Positions 18,661-27,774 of a DNA stretch of 58,066 bases are shown here, one piece after another. Position 1 is the first letter of the stretch. Each line of letters starts with the position of its first letter. Source of the DNA: Clostridia bacterium (lineage in GTDB: Bacteria > Bacillota > Clostridia > Oscillospirales > CAG-272); NCBI GenBank assembly GCA_017416185.1, contig JAFQDF010000044.1:1-58066 (forward strand), read 5' to 3'. The translations under genes were made by a program, and so were the position numbers. Below the pieces are notes generated by a model that made no database searches, had not been told where the DNA came from, and saw nothing but the letters and a program-made list of their open reading frames with translations.

Positions 18661-19259
18661 AGATCTCCTCCGCAGCATTCGCACAGACAGTCTGCGCAGA
18701 GAAGGGAGGTGCAGATATCACAGCCGCTGCAATCGTTTGAGGTCGTGGTGGTATATCCGCGGTTGTAGCTGCCCGCACCGCGCTGCATATTGTTAAGTGC
18801 TGAGCGGTATTCCATATTGGAGGGGTCCATAGAGCAGGCACGGCTGAAATGATTTTGCGCCTCAAAGTTCCAGCCCTTGGAGGCACAGACACAGCCCTTG
18901 AGGAAGTACCATTCAGCACCTCTGTCGGCGTATGAAATACCTTCAAGGAGGCTGTCAGCCTCGCCGATACGTCCCGAGTTAATATAAGAACGTATCGTGA
19001 TATACGTGTTACGGTTATATGAGGTATCAGACGAGGATGAGCCGGCAGAGCCGTAGCCTCTGCTGTTTTTGCGGTCGTTTTGGATGGCGTCGTAAGCCTC
19101 GTTTATCTCCTTCATCTTGTCCTCTGCCATAGAGCGCGCGGTCTCATCGGTAGCAAAGTTGTCGGGATGATATTTACGGGCAAGCTTACGGTAAGCCTGT
19201 TTGATATCGTCGTCACTTGCGTCTCTCGGGACGCCTAAAACCTTGTAGGGATCTGTCAT
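18645..19259 (-). CDS. J-domain protein with a Cys-rich tail
   Basis: The first ~65 of 204 residues are a J domain: YKVLGVPRDASDDDIKQAYR, the HPD tripeptide in KYHPDNF, and an EINEAYDAI helix, so it should stimulate a DnaK-type Hsp70. A low-complexity Ser/Tyr/Asn linker follows, then a TPR-like helical part (residues ~95-160), then a tail with ten Cys in the last 28 residues. Canonical DnaJ zinc and substrate domains are absent. It overlaps the DUF5685 gene upstream by 4 bases (ATGA), so the two are co-translated. The Cys cluster suggests metal binding or membrane thiol modification; this is inference. Confidence 0.88.
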   Translation of the reverse strand: MTDPYKVLGVPRDASDDDIKQAYRKLARKYHPDNFATDETARSMAEDKMKEINEAYDAIQNDRKNSRGYGSAGSSSSDTSYNRNTYITIRSYINSGRIGEADSLLEGISYADRGAEWYFLKGCVCASKGWNFEAQNHFSRACSMDPSNMEYRSALNNMQRGAGSYNRGYTTTTSNDCSGCDICTSLLCADCLCECCGGDLIRCC

Positions 19260-20065
19260 TTATTTTCTCCTGTAATTTTATGGCTGACCGAGGGCATCCC
19301 CAAGGTCAGTATATTTTCAATAATTGCTTTTAATACCTGATTTTTAGCTTCCGTTCTGTTAAACGCTGCATAGGCGGCTTCAAGCTCAAGGGTGCAGGCT
19401 ATATTCAAAGCCTCGCAAGGCAGAGCCTCATAATCTGACAGGGGATTGTATTCTCCCGCCTTTTTATCCTTTTCAAAATCGTCTGCCGCATCTATCATAT
19501 ATATCCACTTACCTATATGATACCCAAAATTATATAATTCCGGATTTTCAAGCCCGTAGGCAAACACCTCGCCTAAAAGAGAGCCGAAGCAGTCTGCGTT
19601 TCTGTCAAGACTGCCGCCTTCTTTTTCCAAGGAGCAAAGTGTGTCAAGACGGTTTTTTATTATTTCACCGAGGTCAGGCATATCCGCCTTTTTCATATAC
19701 CGCTTGGCAGATGGCAGAAGCAGCTTTGATTTTAATTTACCGCCGTCCTCAATATCGTCCTTGACGTTATAATAGGTAAGGAGCGCCGACACCCTTGCAC
19801 AATAACGCAGAGTTTCGGGAATATAAGCACGGTTACGGGGCTTTATTGGATGTGCCATACAGCGTTTTTTCTCTATATGTATCCTTTCCCCCGTGACACA
19901 GCATCTTACCAGAGCTAAAAAAACTATATCGTAGCTCAGGGTCAGACGGTTGGAGGTGCAGATATGCTCGCCCATAGCAGAGCAGAGTCCGCAGTATATG
20001 CTCTTATAGAGTTCCTGCTCTTTGACCTTCAGCTCCTCGGTCATCGGCTTTATGTAGCCAAACAT
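19256..20065 (-). CDS. DUF5685 family protein
   Basis: This 269-residue protein begins MFGYIKPMTEELKVKEQELY, then YCGLCSAMGEH and a CC/C pattern to residue ~75, features I associate with DUF5685 proteins of Clostridia. The rest is mostly helical with no membrane segment. Conserved Cys and His residues could bind a metal cofactor. It is the first gene of a three-gene minus-strand cluster and overlaps the J-domain gene, suggesting the J protein recruits Hsp70 to this partner or its product. The biochemical role is unknown. Confidence 0.8.
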   Translation of the reverse strand: MFGYIKPMTEELKVKEQELYKSIYCGLCSAMGEHICTSNRLTLSYDIVFLALVRCCVTGERIHIEKKRCMAHPIKPRNRAYIPETLRYCARVSALLTYYNVKDDIEDGGKLKSKLLLPSAKRYMKKADMPDLGEIIKNRLDTLCSLEKEGGSLDRNADCFGSLLGEVFAYGLENPELYNFGYHIGKWIYMIDAADDFEKDKKAGEYNPLSDYEALPCEALNIACTLELEAAYAAFNRTEAKNQVLKAIIENILTLGMPSVSHKITGENK

Positions 20066-20210
20066 ATACTACCCCCTCAAAATTAACTATACATCAATTT
20101 TATCATAAATCAATACTTTTGTAAATCTTTTCTGTCAATATTCACAATTTCATCACAGTTGAGGTTTATAATAAACACATATGTAATTTTAAGGATAGGA
20201 GTTGTTATTC

Positions 20211-21266
20211 TTGATAAAGGTATCAAACCTTACAAAGAAATACGGTAGCAATCTCGCTGTTGACAATATCTCCTTTGAGATAGAGAAGGGAAAGATATAC
20301 GGCTTTCTCGGTCCTAACGGTGCAGGAAAATCTACCACTATGAACATTATCACAGGCTGTCTTGCCCAGACGGAGGGTACGGTCATCATCGACGGTCACG
20401 ACGTTTTTGACGAGCCGACGGCGGCAAAGAAGCTTATCGGCTATCTGCCCGAGCTTCCTCCGCTCTACACCGATATGTCTCCCAAGGAATATCTTACCTT
20501 CGTTGCAGAGGCAAAGGGAATCAAAGCTTCTGAGATCGGTCCCGAGGTGGAGCGAGTAATGGAGCGCACGGCTATCACGGGTGTGGCATCCCGACTTATC
20601 CGCAATCTCTCCAAGGGCTACCGCCAGCGTGTAGGTATCGCAATGTCATTGCTCGGTGATCCTGAGATAATTATTCTTGACGAGCCCACCGTAGGTCTTG
20701 ACCCCAGACAGATCATCGAGATACGTGAGCTTATAAAGACCCTCGGCGAGGATCATACGGTTATTCTTTCAAGCCATATACTCTCCGAGATACAGGAGGT
20801 ATGTGAGCAGGTTATTATAATCTCACACGGCCGTGTCGTGGCAAACGATACTATCGAAAACATCTGCCTTATGGGCAATCAGCATCCTGTTCTTCATATT
20901 GTGGCAAAGTGCACGCCTGATGCGGCTGTTGCCATAGTTGATGAATATGAAGAGGTAACACACTATGCCATCACCGAGTGCAGTGAGGGAACGGAGCTTG
21001 AGCTTACCCTTATGCCGGGTACGGATATCACCGACAGACTTTTCTTTGAGTTTGCAGGCGCAGGTATAGCCATCCGTTATCTCTCAAACCGCGTTTCCCT
21101 TGAGGAGATATACTTAAAGCTCACCGAGGCAGCATTTGAGGATGAGACACAGGGCGTAGCCGAAATTACTGACATAAGCTCTGATAACGAAACAGAGGAA
21201 GAAGAATACAAGCCTATGTTCCGGGAGGCAGAGGAAGAGGAGGACGAAAATGACAGCGATTTATAA
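20211..21266 (+). CDS. ABC exporter ATP-binding protein (GldA-like)
   Basis: This 351-residue ATPase powers the export system encoded by the next genes. It has Walker A GPNGAGKST, the signature LSKGYRQRVGIAMSL, Walker B IIILDEPTVGLDP and the switch His in ILSSHILSE. The C-terminal ~45 residues are very acidic (a run rich in Glu), an unusual extension that overlaps the permease gene. The TTG at 20211 is the best start: it lies 9 bases after GGAG, whereas the in-frame TTG at 20202 touches the ribosome site. Its order with permease, GldG-like and DUF4340 genes is typical of gliding-type ABC systems of non-gliding Firmicutes, whose substrate is unknown. Confidence 0.9.
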   Translation: MIKVSNLTKKYGSNLAVDNISFEIEKGKIYGFLGPNGAGKSTTMNIITGCLAQTEGTVIIDGHDVFDEPTAAKKLIGYLPELPPLYTDMSPKEYLTFVAEAKGIKASEIGPEVERVMERTAITGVASRLIRNLSKGYRQRVGIAMSLLGDPEIIILDEPTVGLDPRQIIEIRELIKTLGEDHTVILSSHILSEIQEVCEQVIIISHGRVVANDTIENICLMGNQHPVLHIVAKCTPDAAVAIVDEYEEVTHYAITECSEGTELELTLMPGTDITDRLFFEFAGAGIAIRYLSNRVSLEEIYLKLTEAAFEDETQGVAEITDISSDNETEEEEYKPMFREAEEEEDENDSDL

Positions 21267-22122
21267 AAGAGAGCTCAGAAGCTATTTCGGCGGTATGATC
21301 GCGTATATCGTTATCGCCCTTATGCTTGCCTTCGTTGGTTTTGTATCCGCCATATTCAACTTTTTCGGCGGAATTGCCTTCTTTGAATACGTATTTGCAG
21401 AGGGCTACGTTATTATGGCTATGATAATCGCCATATCCCTTCTTACTATGAGAAGCTTTGCAGACGAGAAGAAGGAAAAAACCGATCAGCTTCTTTATTC
21501 CTTGCCCTTAAAGATGAGCAGTATCGTTATGGGCAAGTATCTTGCAATGCTTACCGTTTATCTTATTCCTATGCTGATAATGTGTCTGTATCCCCTTGTA
21601 CTGAGCCTTTTCGGTAATATCAACTTCTTACAGACCTATTCTTCTGTTTTTGCACAGATACTTTTAGGTGCGGCACTTATTTCTATAGGTATGTTCCTGT
21701 CCTCTCTCACCGAGACTCAGGTTATCGCTGCCGTTATGACCATCGGCACGTTCTTGGCAGTATACTTTATGCCTACCATAGCAGCTACCTTCTTCCCCGA
21801 AACAGCAAAGGCATCCTTTATATGCTTTATATTCCTTATAGGCGTGGTTGCTCTTATAGTATACGCACTTACAAAGAATCTTTATGCTGCATTCGGTACG
21901 GCGATTGTGCTTGAGCTTGCAAACCTTTTGATATATCTTTTCAAAGCGGATATCTACGCAGGCGCATTTCCCGATATGCTTGACAAAATTTCACTCTTTA
22001 ACCGTTTCGGTGAATTTGTCAACGGCAGCTTTGACCTTACCGCAGTAATCTATTATCTCAGCGTGATTGGCGTGTTTGTATTCCTTACCGTCCAGTCCCT
22101 TGAGAAGAAGCGCTATAGCTAA
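21250..22122 (+). CDS. ABC-2 type permease (GldF-like)
   Basis: The 290-residue membrane subunit has about six hydrophobic segments; the start MTAIYKRELRSYFGG followed by an IAYIVIALMLAF helix, and the RSFADEKKEKTDQLLYSLP cytoplasmic loop, are typical of GldF-like ABC-2 permeases. Its ATG lies inside the end of the ATPase gene (17-base overlap), so translation is coupled. It should form the membrane channel of the exporter together with the ATPase. Confidence 0.88.
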   Translation: MTAIYKRELRSYFGGMIAYIVIALMLAFVGFVSAIFNFFGGIAFFEYVFAEGYVIMAMIIAISLLTMRSFADEKKEKTDQLLYSLPLKMSSIVMGKYLAMLTVYLIPMLIMCLYPLVLSLFGNINFLQTYSSVFAQILLGAALISIGMFLSSLTETQVIAAVMTIGTFLAVYFMPTIAATFFPETAKASFICFIFLIGVVALIVYALTKNLYAAFGTAIVLELANLLIYLFKADIYAGAFPDMLDKISLFNRFGEFVNGSFDLTAVIYYLSVIGVFVFLTVQSLEKKRYS

Positions 22123-22134
22123 GGAGGGATAAAG

Positions 22135-23580
22135 ATGAATAAGAGAAGATTAAGAAGCGGAGCGTTTGCAGCCTTCGCGTCCCTCATAGTTATCGCTATC
22201 GCGGTCGTAGTAAATATGATCGTTGGCGCTATCCCTTCTGAGTATACGAAGTACGATACCACGGGCTTAGGTCTCTATGATCTCACACCCGAGACAGAGG
22301 AGATAATCAAGAGCGTTGATGAAAAGGTCACAATGTATTTAGTTGCCCGCGACGGTATGGAAAATCAGATAATAATGAATTTCCTTGACCGTTATGCAAG
22401 GCTTAACTCCAATATCACAATAAAGACCGTTGACCCCGAGGTCGTTCCCACTATGACTGATGAAACAGGCTCGTCCCACGCCATCTCCACGATGCAGGAG
22501 AACTCTGTTATCGTCGTAGGTGAAAAGCGTTCTTATGAGGTATCCTATGATAGCATCTATAAGACCGATTATACCGAAGAAGAGATGATGATGTACTACT
22601 ATTACGGTCAGCAGCCCACCGGTACCACCACCTTCAACGCAGAGCAGGCGATCACGGGTGCTATAGATAACGTCACCACCGACGACCTTCCCAAGATATA
22701 TATGCTTGAGGGTCACGGCGAGTACGAGCTGGGCACACAGCTTGCAGGATATATAACGACCGATAACTATCTTTCCGACAAGCTCACTCTCATAACGGGT
22801 GACGGCAGTATCCCTGCCGACGCAAGCATTATCCTTATCAATGCACCTCAGTCGGATATCAACGCAACAGAGCTTGAGACCTTAAAGAGCTACGTTGACA
22901 ACGGCGGAAAGCTTATACTCATTACAAGCTATAACGTAAACGGCACAGCCTTTACAAACCTCGATGCTCTCTGTAACTATTACGGAATGAGCCGTATCGA
23001 GGGTCTGGTTATGGAGGCTAACACTCAGAATTATATTCAGAGTCCCTATTACCTCTCACCCAACCTCTCCACCACCGATCCCATCACGTCGTCACTTACG
23101 GGTAAGTACGTTATGATGCCTACCGCTGAGGGAATCAAGGTGGCAGAAACGCTTCCCGAAAACGTCAGCGTATCTAAGCTTCTTACCACATCCTCAGATG
23201 CGTATACCGTTTCCGTTGCAGGCAACGAGATAAACGCAGAGGACGTTCTCTACAACGGCGAATGTACCATCGGTGCGGTTGCAACCGTTACCAAGGGTGA
23301 GGGCGAGGGTAAGTTCGTTTGGTATTCCTCCTTCGGTGTAGCAGACGATTCCGCAGATTCAATGGTTTCGGGCGGAAACTCCTCACTCTTCCTTTCCACA
23401 TTGGGCAACCTCTGTGAGAAGAAGGCATCCGTTTCTATCGCAGGTAAGGCTATGGATACTGAACAGCTTGTTGTAAATGAGGGTATCTCCACCCTCTGGG
23501 CAGCGATTTTCGTTCTTATTGTACCCCTTGGTACTATTATAATCGGTATCGTAGTATGGGCGATAAGACGGAAAAAATAA
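22135..23580 (+). CDS. GldG-like ABC auxiliary protein
   Basis: This 481-residue protein has an N-terminal membrane helix (residues ~10-33), a large extracytoplasmic region of the ABC_transp_aux type (ITGAIDNV, IYMLEGHGEYEL, SYVDNGGKLILI) and a C-terminal membrane helix followed by RRKK. It follows the permease after 12 bases with an AAGGAGG site. In gliding bacteria GldG works with GldA/GldF; in Firmicutes its role is not known. Only the surface-exposed location is well supported. Confidence 0.88.
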   Translation: MNKRRLRSGAFAAFASLIVIAIAVVVNMIVGAIPSEYTKYDTTGLGLYDLTPETEEIIKSVDEKVTMYLVARDGMENQIIMNFLDRYARLNSNITIKTVDPEVVPTMTDETGSSHAISTMQENSVIVVGEKRSYEVSYDSIYKTDYTEEEMMMYYYYGQQPTGTTTFNAEQAITGAIDNVTTDDLPKIYMLEGHGEYELGTQLAGYITTDNYLSDKLTLITGDGSIPADASIILINAPQSDINATELETLKSYVDNGGKLILITSYNVNGTAFTNLDALCNYYGMSRIEGLVMEANTQNYIQSPYYLSPNLSTTDPITSSLTGKYVMMPTAEGIKVAETLPENVSVSKLLTTSSDAYTVSVAGNEINAEDVLYNGECTIGAVATVTKGEGEGKFVWYSSFGVADDSADSMVSGGNSSLFLSTLGNLCEKKASVSIAGKAMDTEQLVVNEGISTLWAAIFVLIVPLGTIIIGIVVWAIRRKK

Positions 23581-23650
23581 AGTGCAAAGTGCAAAATGCA
23601 AAGTTCAAAGTTAATGAGGATTTCCGCTGAGGCGGAAATCTTCATTAAAT
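23580..23650. repeat. AAGTGCA heptamers with a long hairpin inside the operon
   Basis: Units AAGTGCA, AAGTGCA, AAATGCA, AAGTTCA (23580-23607) run into a hairpin with arms AATGAGGATTTCCGC / GCGGAAATCTTCATT (23613-23646). The repeat separates the GldG-like and DUF4340 genes and may lower expression of the latter. Confidence 0.75.
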
Positions 23651-23673
23651 TATAATATGGAGAATTTGATCTT

Positions 23674-24558
23674 ATGAAAAATTTGAAGTTTATTATAATC
23701 AGTATAGTTATTTTAGCATTACTTATTGGTGCGTACTTTTTAGTTACTTCTCTTAATAAGGAGGAGCCTGTAGAAGAACCCGAAGCTGAGGAGATCGTCG
23801 TTATGGATGATACCAACGACGGCATCATAACCGTAGCGTACACCACGGCGCTCGGCGATATGAATTTCACCAAGAGTACGGGAACCTGGACGTATCCCTC
23901 AGATCTGACTATGCCTGTAGATCAGGAATTTGTGCAGAAGATAGCCGACGCTTTTGCAAAGATAGTTGCCACCCGAGAGATCGTAGGCGGCGACGAATCG
24001 GCTTACGGCTTTGATGAACCTACCCTTAAGGCAAATATATGCACCCGTACCGGTCACACCCGCGTTTATACGGTAGGTGCAAAGAACGAGATGTCAGGTG
24101 GCTATTATTTCAAATATAACGACAAGGTTTATATGATAGACTCCACCCTTGTAGATGCCGTGAGCTACAGCCTTTTTGATGCCGTACAGAGCGGAGATCT
24201 TGAGGAGATCGAGGCGGATTCCATTACGTCACTCACCGTCAACGGCGAGGAGGTTCCAAATAAAGCAGGTTACTGTAATATCGGTATCACCACCGTTGAG
24301 AACTATAAGAACAAGGAAGGCTACGGCTTTGACGGAAGCGAGAAAAAGGTAGTTGTTACCTATACAGTTGATTCTCCTTTAACCGACGAATCGGGTAATA
24401 CAACTACATCAGTCTCAACAGAGCGTACCTACAGTTTTTCGTATGTCGAGAAGGACGGAATGGCTTACGTAATGCTCCCTGATGATGTTTGCATTTATAA
24501 TGCAACAGGAACTGAAGCGCTTTATTACGAGACTGAGACTGAAACAACAGAAGCATAA
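23674..24558 (+). CDS. DUF4340 domain protein
   Basis: The 294-residue product has an N-terminal membrane anchor (KFIIISIVILALLIGAYFLV) and an extracytoplasmic beta-rich region with YGFDEPTLKA and VYTVGAKNEMSGGYYFKYND motifs, as in DUF4340 proteins, which regularly accompany GldG-like genes. The ribosome site is TGGAG. It is the last gene of the exporter operon; a terminator follows. Its molecular role in the exporter is unknown. Confidence 0.85.
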   Translation: MKNLKFIIISIVILALLIGAYFLVTSLNKEEPVEEPEAEEIVVMDDTNDGIITVAYTTALGDMNFTKSTGTWTYPSDLTMPVDQEFVQKIADAFAKIVATREIVGGDESAYGFDEPTLKANICTRTGHTRVYTVGAKNEMSGGYYFKYNDKVYMIDSTLVDAVSYSLFDAVQSGDLEEIEADSITSLTVNGEEVPNKAGYCNIGITTVENYKNKEGYGFDGSEKKVVVTYTVDSPLTDESGNTTTSVSTERTYSFSYVEKDGMAYVMLPDDVCIYNATGTEALYYETETETTEA

Positions 24559-24586
24559 AAAGCACCCTTACGGGTGCTTTTTATGT
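24558..24586 (+). terminator. Terminator of the exporter operon
   Basis: AAAGCACCC-TTAC-GGGTGCTTT followed by TTAT; the convergent spoIIR gene ends just beyond it, so it may work in both directions. Confidence 0.85.
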
Positions 24587-24591
24587 TGCAA

Positions 24592-25188
24592 TCAGTTTAT
24601 CCATCCTTCAAAAATTTCAAGAATTCTAAACTTTAGCTTATATTTTGGACTTTCCCCTTCTGTCAGTATTCTTATTTGTGACGGTGTGAAGCCGGCCTCT
24701 TTCAATGTAGTCTCAGGCTTGGCTGTTGAGGTGCATAGGGGAGGATATAGAACACACCACCAGTTTTGTCCTTCTGCTTCTCCTATAAGAACTCTCAGGG
24801 ACAGATATGTTCCTGCTGGCATTTTAACACCATCATACTCGCGTGTAGGGTAATACTCATTGTCAAGTGTAACGTGAATAGGGTAGTCGTATCCTTCTTC
24901 GTAAACTGTATTTTGAGCCTTTATGGTGATATCGTCCCGTATATCCTCAACCTTACATTGGGCATCATATCTTGTAGAGCACTCAGCGATTTCCTTTGAC
25001 ACAAGCTCAAGAACCGAATCCCTTACCTTTAATTTAAGTGCCTGGTCCTCCTTGTCGTCAGAATTTGCAAGCACGTGGAGTCGTATTGCGCTATCATATA
25101 CCTCAGCTTCGCCCTCAAGAGGCAGTAAAGGTAATAAAACTGCTGCTATAAAAACAAATGTACAGAAACAGATTAAAGCTTTTTTCAT
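24592..25188 (-). CDS. spoIIR: Stage II sporulation protein R
   Basis: SpoIIR is made in the forespore and is secreted into the space between the two membranes, where it triggers SpoIIGA to activate sigma-E in the mother cell. The 198-residue product has a signal peptide (residues ~1-25) and the family hallmarks IRLHVLANSDDKEDQALKLK near residue 40 and WWCVLYPPLC near residue 150. The length is typical. Its presence shows the organism belongs to a spore-forming lineage. A sigma-F-type promoter is expected, but I could not identify one with confidence. Confidence 0.93.
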   Translation of the reverse strand: MKKALICFCTFVFIAAVLLPLLPLEGEAEVYDSAIRLHVLANSDDKEDQALKLKVRDSVLELVSKEIAECSTRYDAQCKVEDIRDDITIKAQNTVYEEGYDYPIHVTLDNEYYPTREYDGVKMPAGTYLSLRVLIGEAEGQNWWCVLYPPLCTSTAKPETTLKEAGFTPSQIRILTEGESPKYKLKFRILEIFEGWIN

Positions 25189-25306
25189 ATTTATTCCTCA
25201 CTTTTTTTATATGTACAGTGTGATTGTTGACCTGTTTTAAGTGATTTAATCCTGAATAATACAATAAATTCTGACCATACTCTAATAAAATAATACGGAG
25301 GTCAAA

Positions 25307-25579
25307 ATGATATATAAAGGTTGTGAAAAGAGAATGATAATGCTGAAGAACACGGGCAGCGATTTGTTTGAGGAGGCATATTTTATTCTGAGTAATAAGA
25401 AAAATATGGGATTATCAAGAAATGATATGATAAAGGAAGCGAATCGTATCATATCTGAGAATAATATCACAAGCTCCTGTGAAAAGAAAACAAGTCATTT
25501 TTTTCTTCAGTACATTTTAGGTTTTTTAAGCGGGATCGGTACAGCTGCAGTAATTATGATGCTTCTTATATGGAAATAA
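25307..25579 (+). CDS. Small single-membrane-helix protein, conserved type
   Basis: A 90-residue product starts 6 bases after CGGAGG. The N-terminal half (MIYKGCEKRMIMLKNTGSDL, FEEAYFIL, DMIKEANRII) is soluble and charged; residues ~66-88 form one membrane helix ending in IWK. I recall this pattern from unannotated small proteins of Clostridia but know no function. It lies between spoIIR (divergent) and another small gene (convergent). Confidence 0.75.
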   Translation: MIYKGCEKRMIMLKNTGSDLFEEAYFILSNKKNMGLSRNDMIKEANRIISENNITSSCEKKTSHFFLQYILGFLSGIGTAAVIMMLLIWK

Positions 25580-25610
25580 GATGACTTATAACGGTTGGTT
25601 ATAAGTCATC
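25580..25610. terminator. Bidirectional hairpin between convergent small genes
   Basis: A 13-bp stem GATGACTTATAAC / GTTATAAGTCATC; it contains the stop codon of the minus-strand gene and directly follows the stop of the plus-strand gene. Confidence 0.7.
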
Positions 25611-25805
25611 TGCATCCTGAGTGGGCATACAGCTGTCCGGACTCATATATATTTTTCCACCGTCGCAGGCAGCCTGTACCTCGTTTGTCAAACCGGTATA
25701 CATTCCGTTTGGATCGGTGTTGGTGCCGGTGGTACGGTATGCTTCTATAACTGCTTCAGTCTTTTCTTTAATGCGCTGTCGACGCTTTTCGGCTCTTTTT
25801 TTCAT
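25599..25805 (-). CDS. Small hydrophilic protein ending in QDADDL
   Basis: The 68-residue product has a very basic N-terminus (KKRAEKRRQRIKEK) and the tail TNTDPNGMYTGL ... PTQDADDL. The DPxGxYTG and QDADDL motifs recur in small unannotated proteins of gut Firmicutes, which supports a real gene. The ATG at 25805 has a weak GAGAG site; an in-frame ATG at 25850 would add 15 basic residues but lacks any ribosome site. No function is known. Confidence 0.65.
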   Translation of the reverse strand: MKKRAEKRRQRIKEKTEAVIEAYRTTGTNTDPNGMYTGLTNEVQAACDGGKIYMSPDSCMPTQDADDL

Positions 25806-25866
25806 GTTGTGTCTCTCTTTTCTTTTTGATTTATAATTAGTATTTCCCATTGAAATGGTAGTAATC

Positions 25867-25895
25867 TTGACAATATTTTCTTCATATGATATAAT
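25867..25895 (+). promoter_or_regulatory. Sigma-A promoter of the RNase J gene
   Basis: TTGACA (25867-25872), 17 bases, TATAAT (25890-25895) with TGA in front (extended -10). Confidence 0.85.
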
Positions 25896-25976
25896 AAAAC
25901 AGTTTAAAAGAACGTTTTTATTTTAAAATATTCTGTCTTGAACGCCTGGGACAGAAAGACAAAGAAAGGAACTTTT

Positions 25977-27659
25977 ATGGCAAAAAGAAAAAAGAAAATA
26001 TTAGGTAAGCTTAAGGTGATGGCACTTGGCGGTCTCAACGAGATCGGCAAGAATATGACCGTTGTCGAATATGGCGACGATATTATCATTATTGACAGCG
26101 GTCTTGGATTTCCCGATGACGATATGTTGGGTATCGATCTTGTTATTCCGGATATCACCTACCTTGAGCAGAACAGGGATAAGATACGCGGTATCTTTCT
26201 TACCCACGGTCACGAGGACCATATAGGCTCTCTGCCTTACGTGCTTCGCAGTCTTGACGTACCCGTGTACGGCACCAGACTGACCCTCGGTATCGTCCGT
26301 AACAAGTTAGAGGAGCACGGCTTAAACGGCAAGGTCAACCTTAACACGGTGACGGCGGGAGATCATATAAAGGCGGGAGTTTTTGACGTTGAGTTTATCC
26401 GCGTCAACCACTCTATCGCAGACGCCTGCTGTCTTGCCATTATGACACCTCTCGGATACGTGGTACATTCAGGCGACTTTAAGCTTGATCTTACTCCTAT
26501 CGAGGGTGAGATGATGGATATCACACGTCTCGGTGAGATAGGCAAAGAGGGTGTTACTCTGCTTATGTGCGAGTCTACGAACGTGGAGCATCCGGGTTAC
26601 ACGCCTACCGAGCGTAAGGTGGGTAGATCTTTTGAGAGCATCTTCAGCGCCAATATAGATAAACGTATCATTATCGCGACCTTCTCATCAAACGTACACC
26701 GCGTTCAGCAGATAATCAACACAAGCGTTCGTCACAACCGTAAGGTCGCTATCACGGGCAGATCTATGCTCAATATAGTTAAATCGGCGGTTGAGCTTGG
26801 CTATATGGACGTTCCAAAGGGCGTTCTTATAGATATGAACGAGATAAACCGTTATCCGAAAAATCAGATAACCGTCATTACTACAGGAAGTCAGGGAGAG
26901 CCTATGTCGGCTCTTTACCGTATAGCGTTCGGCGCTCACGATAAGATAACTCCCGGCAGGGAAGACCTTATAGTTATCTCCGCCCACGCTATCCCCGGTA
27001 ACGAAAAGTTAGTGGGTAATATTACAAACGAGCTGCTTCGCTCGGGTGCGTCGGTATTCCACGATGCAGGCATTGAGGTCCACGTTTCGGGACATGCCTG
27101 TCAGGAGGAGATCAAGCTGATGCACGCTCTTGTCAAGCCCAAATATTTTATGCCGGTGCACGGCGAGTTCAAGCACCTCTATCAGCATAAGGAGCTGGCT
27201 AACGCTATGGGCGAGACCGACGACCGTATATTCGTTATGGATATCGGTCAGGTGCTGGAAATAGACGAGAACGGTGCAAAGATAAACGGGATCGTCCCCG
27301 CAGGCAAGGTTCTTATCGACGGAAGCGGTGTGGGTGACGTAGGAAACATAGTGCTGCGTGACCGCAGGCTTCTGTCACAGGACGGCATCATTATAGTTGT
27401 AGCCGGTGTCGATATTCAGGAGAGATATTTAGTATCCGGTCCCGATATCGTCTCAAGAGGATTCGTTTACGTAAGAGAATCCGAGGAGCTTATGGAGGAG
27501 GTCCGTCATCTCGCATACGAGGCAATAGAAAAATGTCTTGATAACGGAGTGACAGACTGGACCAATCTCAAGAATCAGGTTCGCGATTCCATCGGTAAGT
27601 ACGTTTATCAGCAGACCAAGCGTAAGCCTATGATCCTGCCGATAATAATGAACGTATAA
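25977..27659 (+). CDS. rnj: Ribonuclease J
   Basis: RNase J is an endo- and 5' exoribonuclease of the metallo-beta-lactamase fold that processes and degrades mRNA and rRNA in Firmicutes. The 560-residue protein has the zinc motif HGHEDHIGSLP near residue 70, HSGDFKLD, the beta-CASP features TFSSNVHR and GSQGEPMSALYRIA, PGNEK, and PVHGEF near residue 390, and a C-terminal dimerisation domain ending at a normal length. The ATG at 25977 follows AGAAAGGAA; a TTG 13 codons earlier is less likely. It is preceded by a consensus promoter and followed by a terminator, so it is monocistronic. Confidence 0.96.
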   Translation: MAKRKKKILGKLKVMALGGLNEIGKNMTVVEYGDDIIIIDSGLGFPDDDMLGIDLVIPDITYLEQNRDKIRGIFLTHGHEDHIGSLPYVLRSLDVPVYGTRLTLGIVRNKLEEHGLNGKVNLNTVTAGDHIKAGVFDVEFIRVNHSIADACCLAIMTPLGYVVHSGDFKLDLTPIEGEMMDITRLGEIGKEGVTLLMCESTNVEHPGYTPTERKVGRSFESIFSANIDKRIIIATFSSNVHRVQQIINTSVRHNRKVAITGRSMLNIVKSAVELGYMDVPKGVLIDMNEINRYPKNQITVITTGSQGEPMSALYRIAFGAHDKITPGREDLIVISAHAIPGNEKLVGNITNELLRSGASVFHDAGIEVHVSGHACQEEIKLMHALVKPKYFMPVHGEFKHLYQHKELANAMGETDDRIFVMDIGQVLEIDENGAKINGIVPAGKVLIDGSGVGDVGNIVLRDRRLLSQDGIIIVVAGVDIQERYLVSGPDIVSRGFVYVRESEELMEEVRHLAYEAIEKCLDNGVTDWTNLKNQVRDSIGKYVYQQTKRKPMILPIIMNV

Positions 27660-27686
27660 GCTATACAGAATTTAATAACAAACAAC

Positions 27687-27728
27687 TACCCGAAAAAGGA
27701 GTAAAACTCTTTCTCGGGTAGTTTTGAT
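27687..27728 (+). terminator. Terminator of RNase J
   Basis: CTACCCGA...GGAG / CTC...TCGGGTAG with a TAAAA loop, followed by TTTT. Confidence 0.88.
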
Positions 27729-27774
27729 TTTGTTCTTGTATTTTCAAATAAGAATGATGACAAAGTCATCAAAT

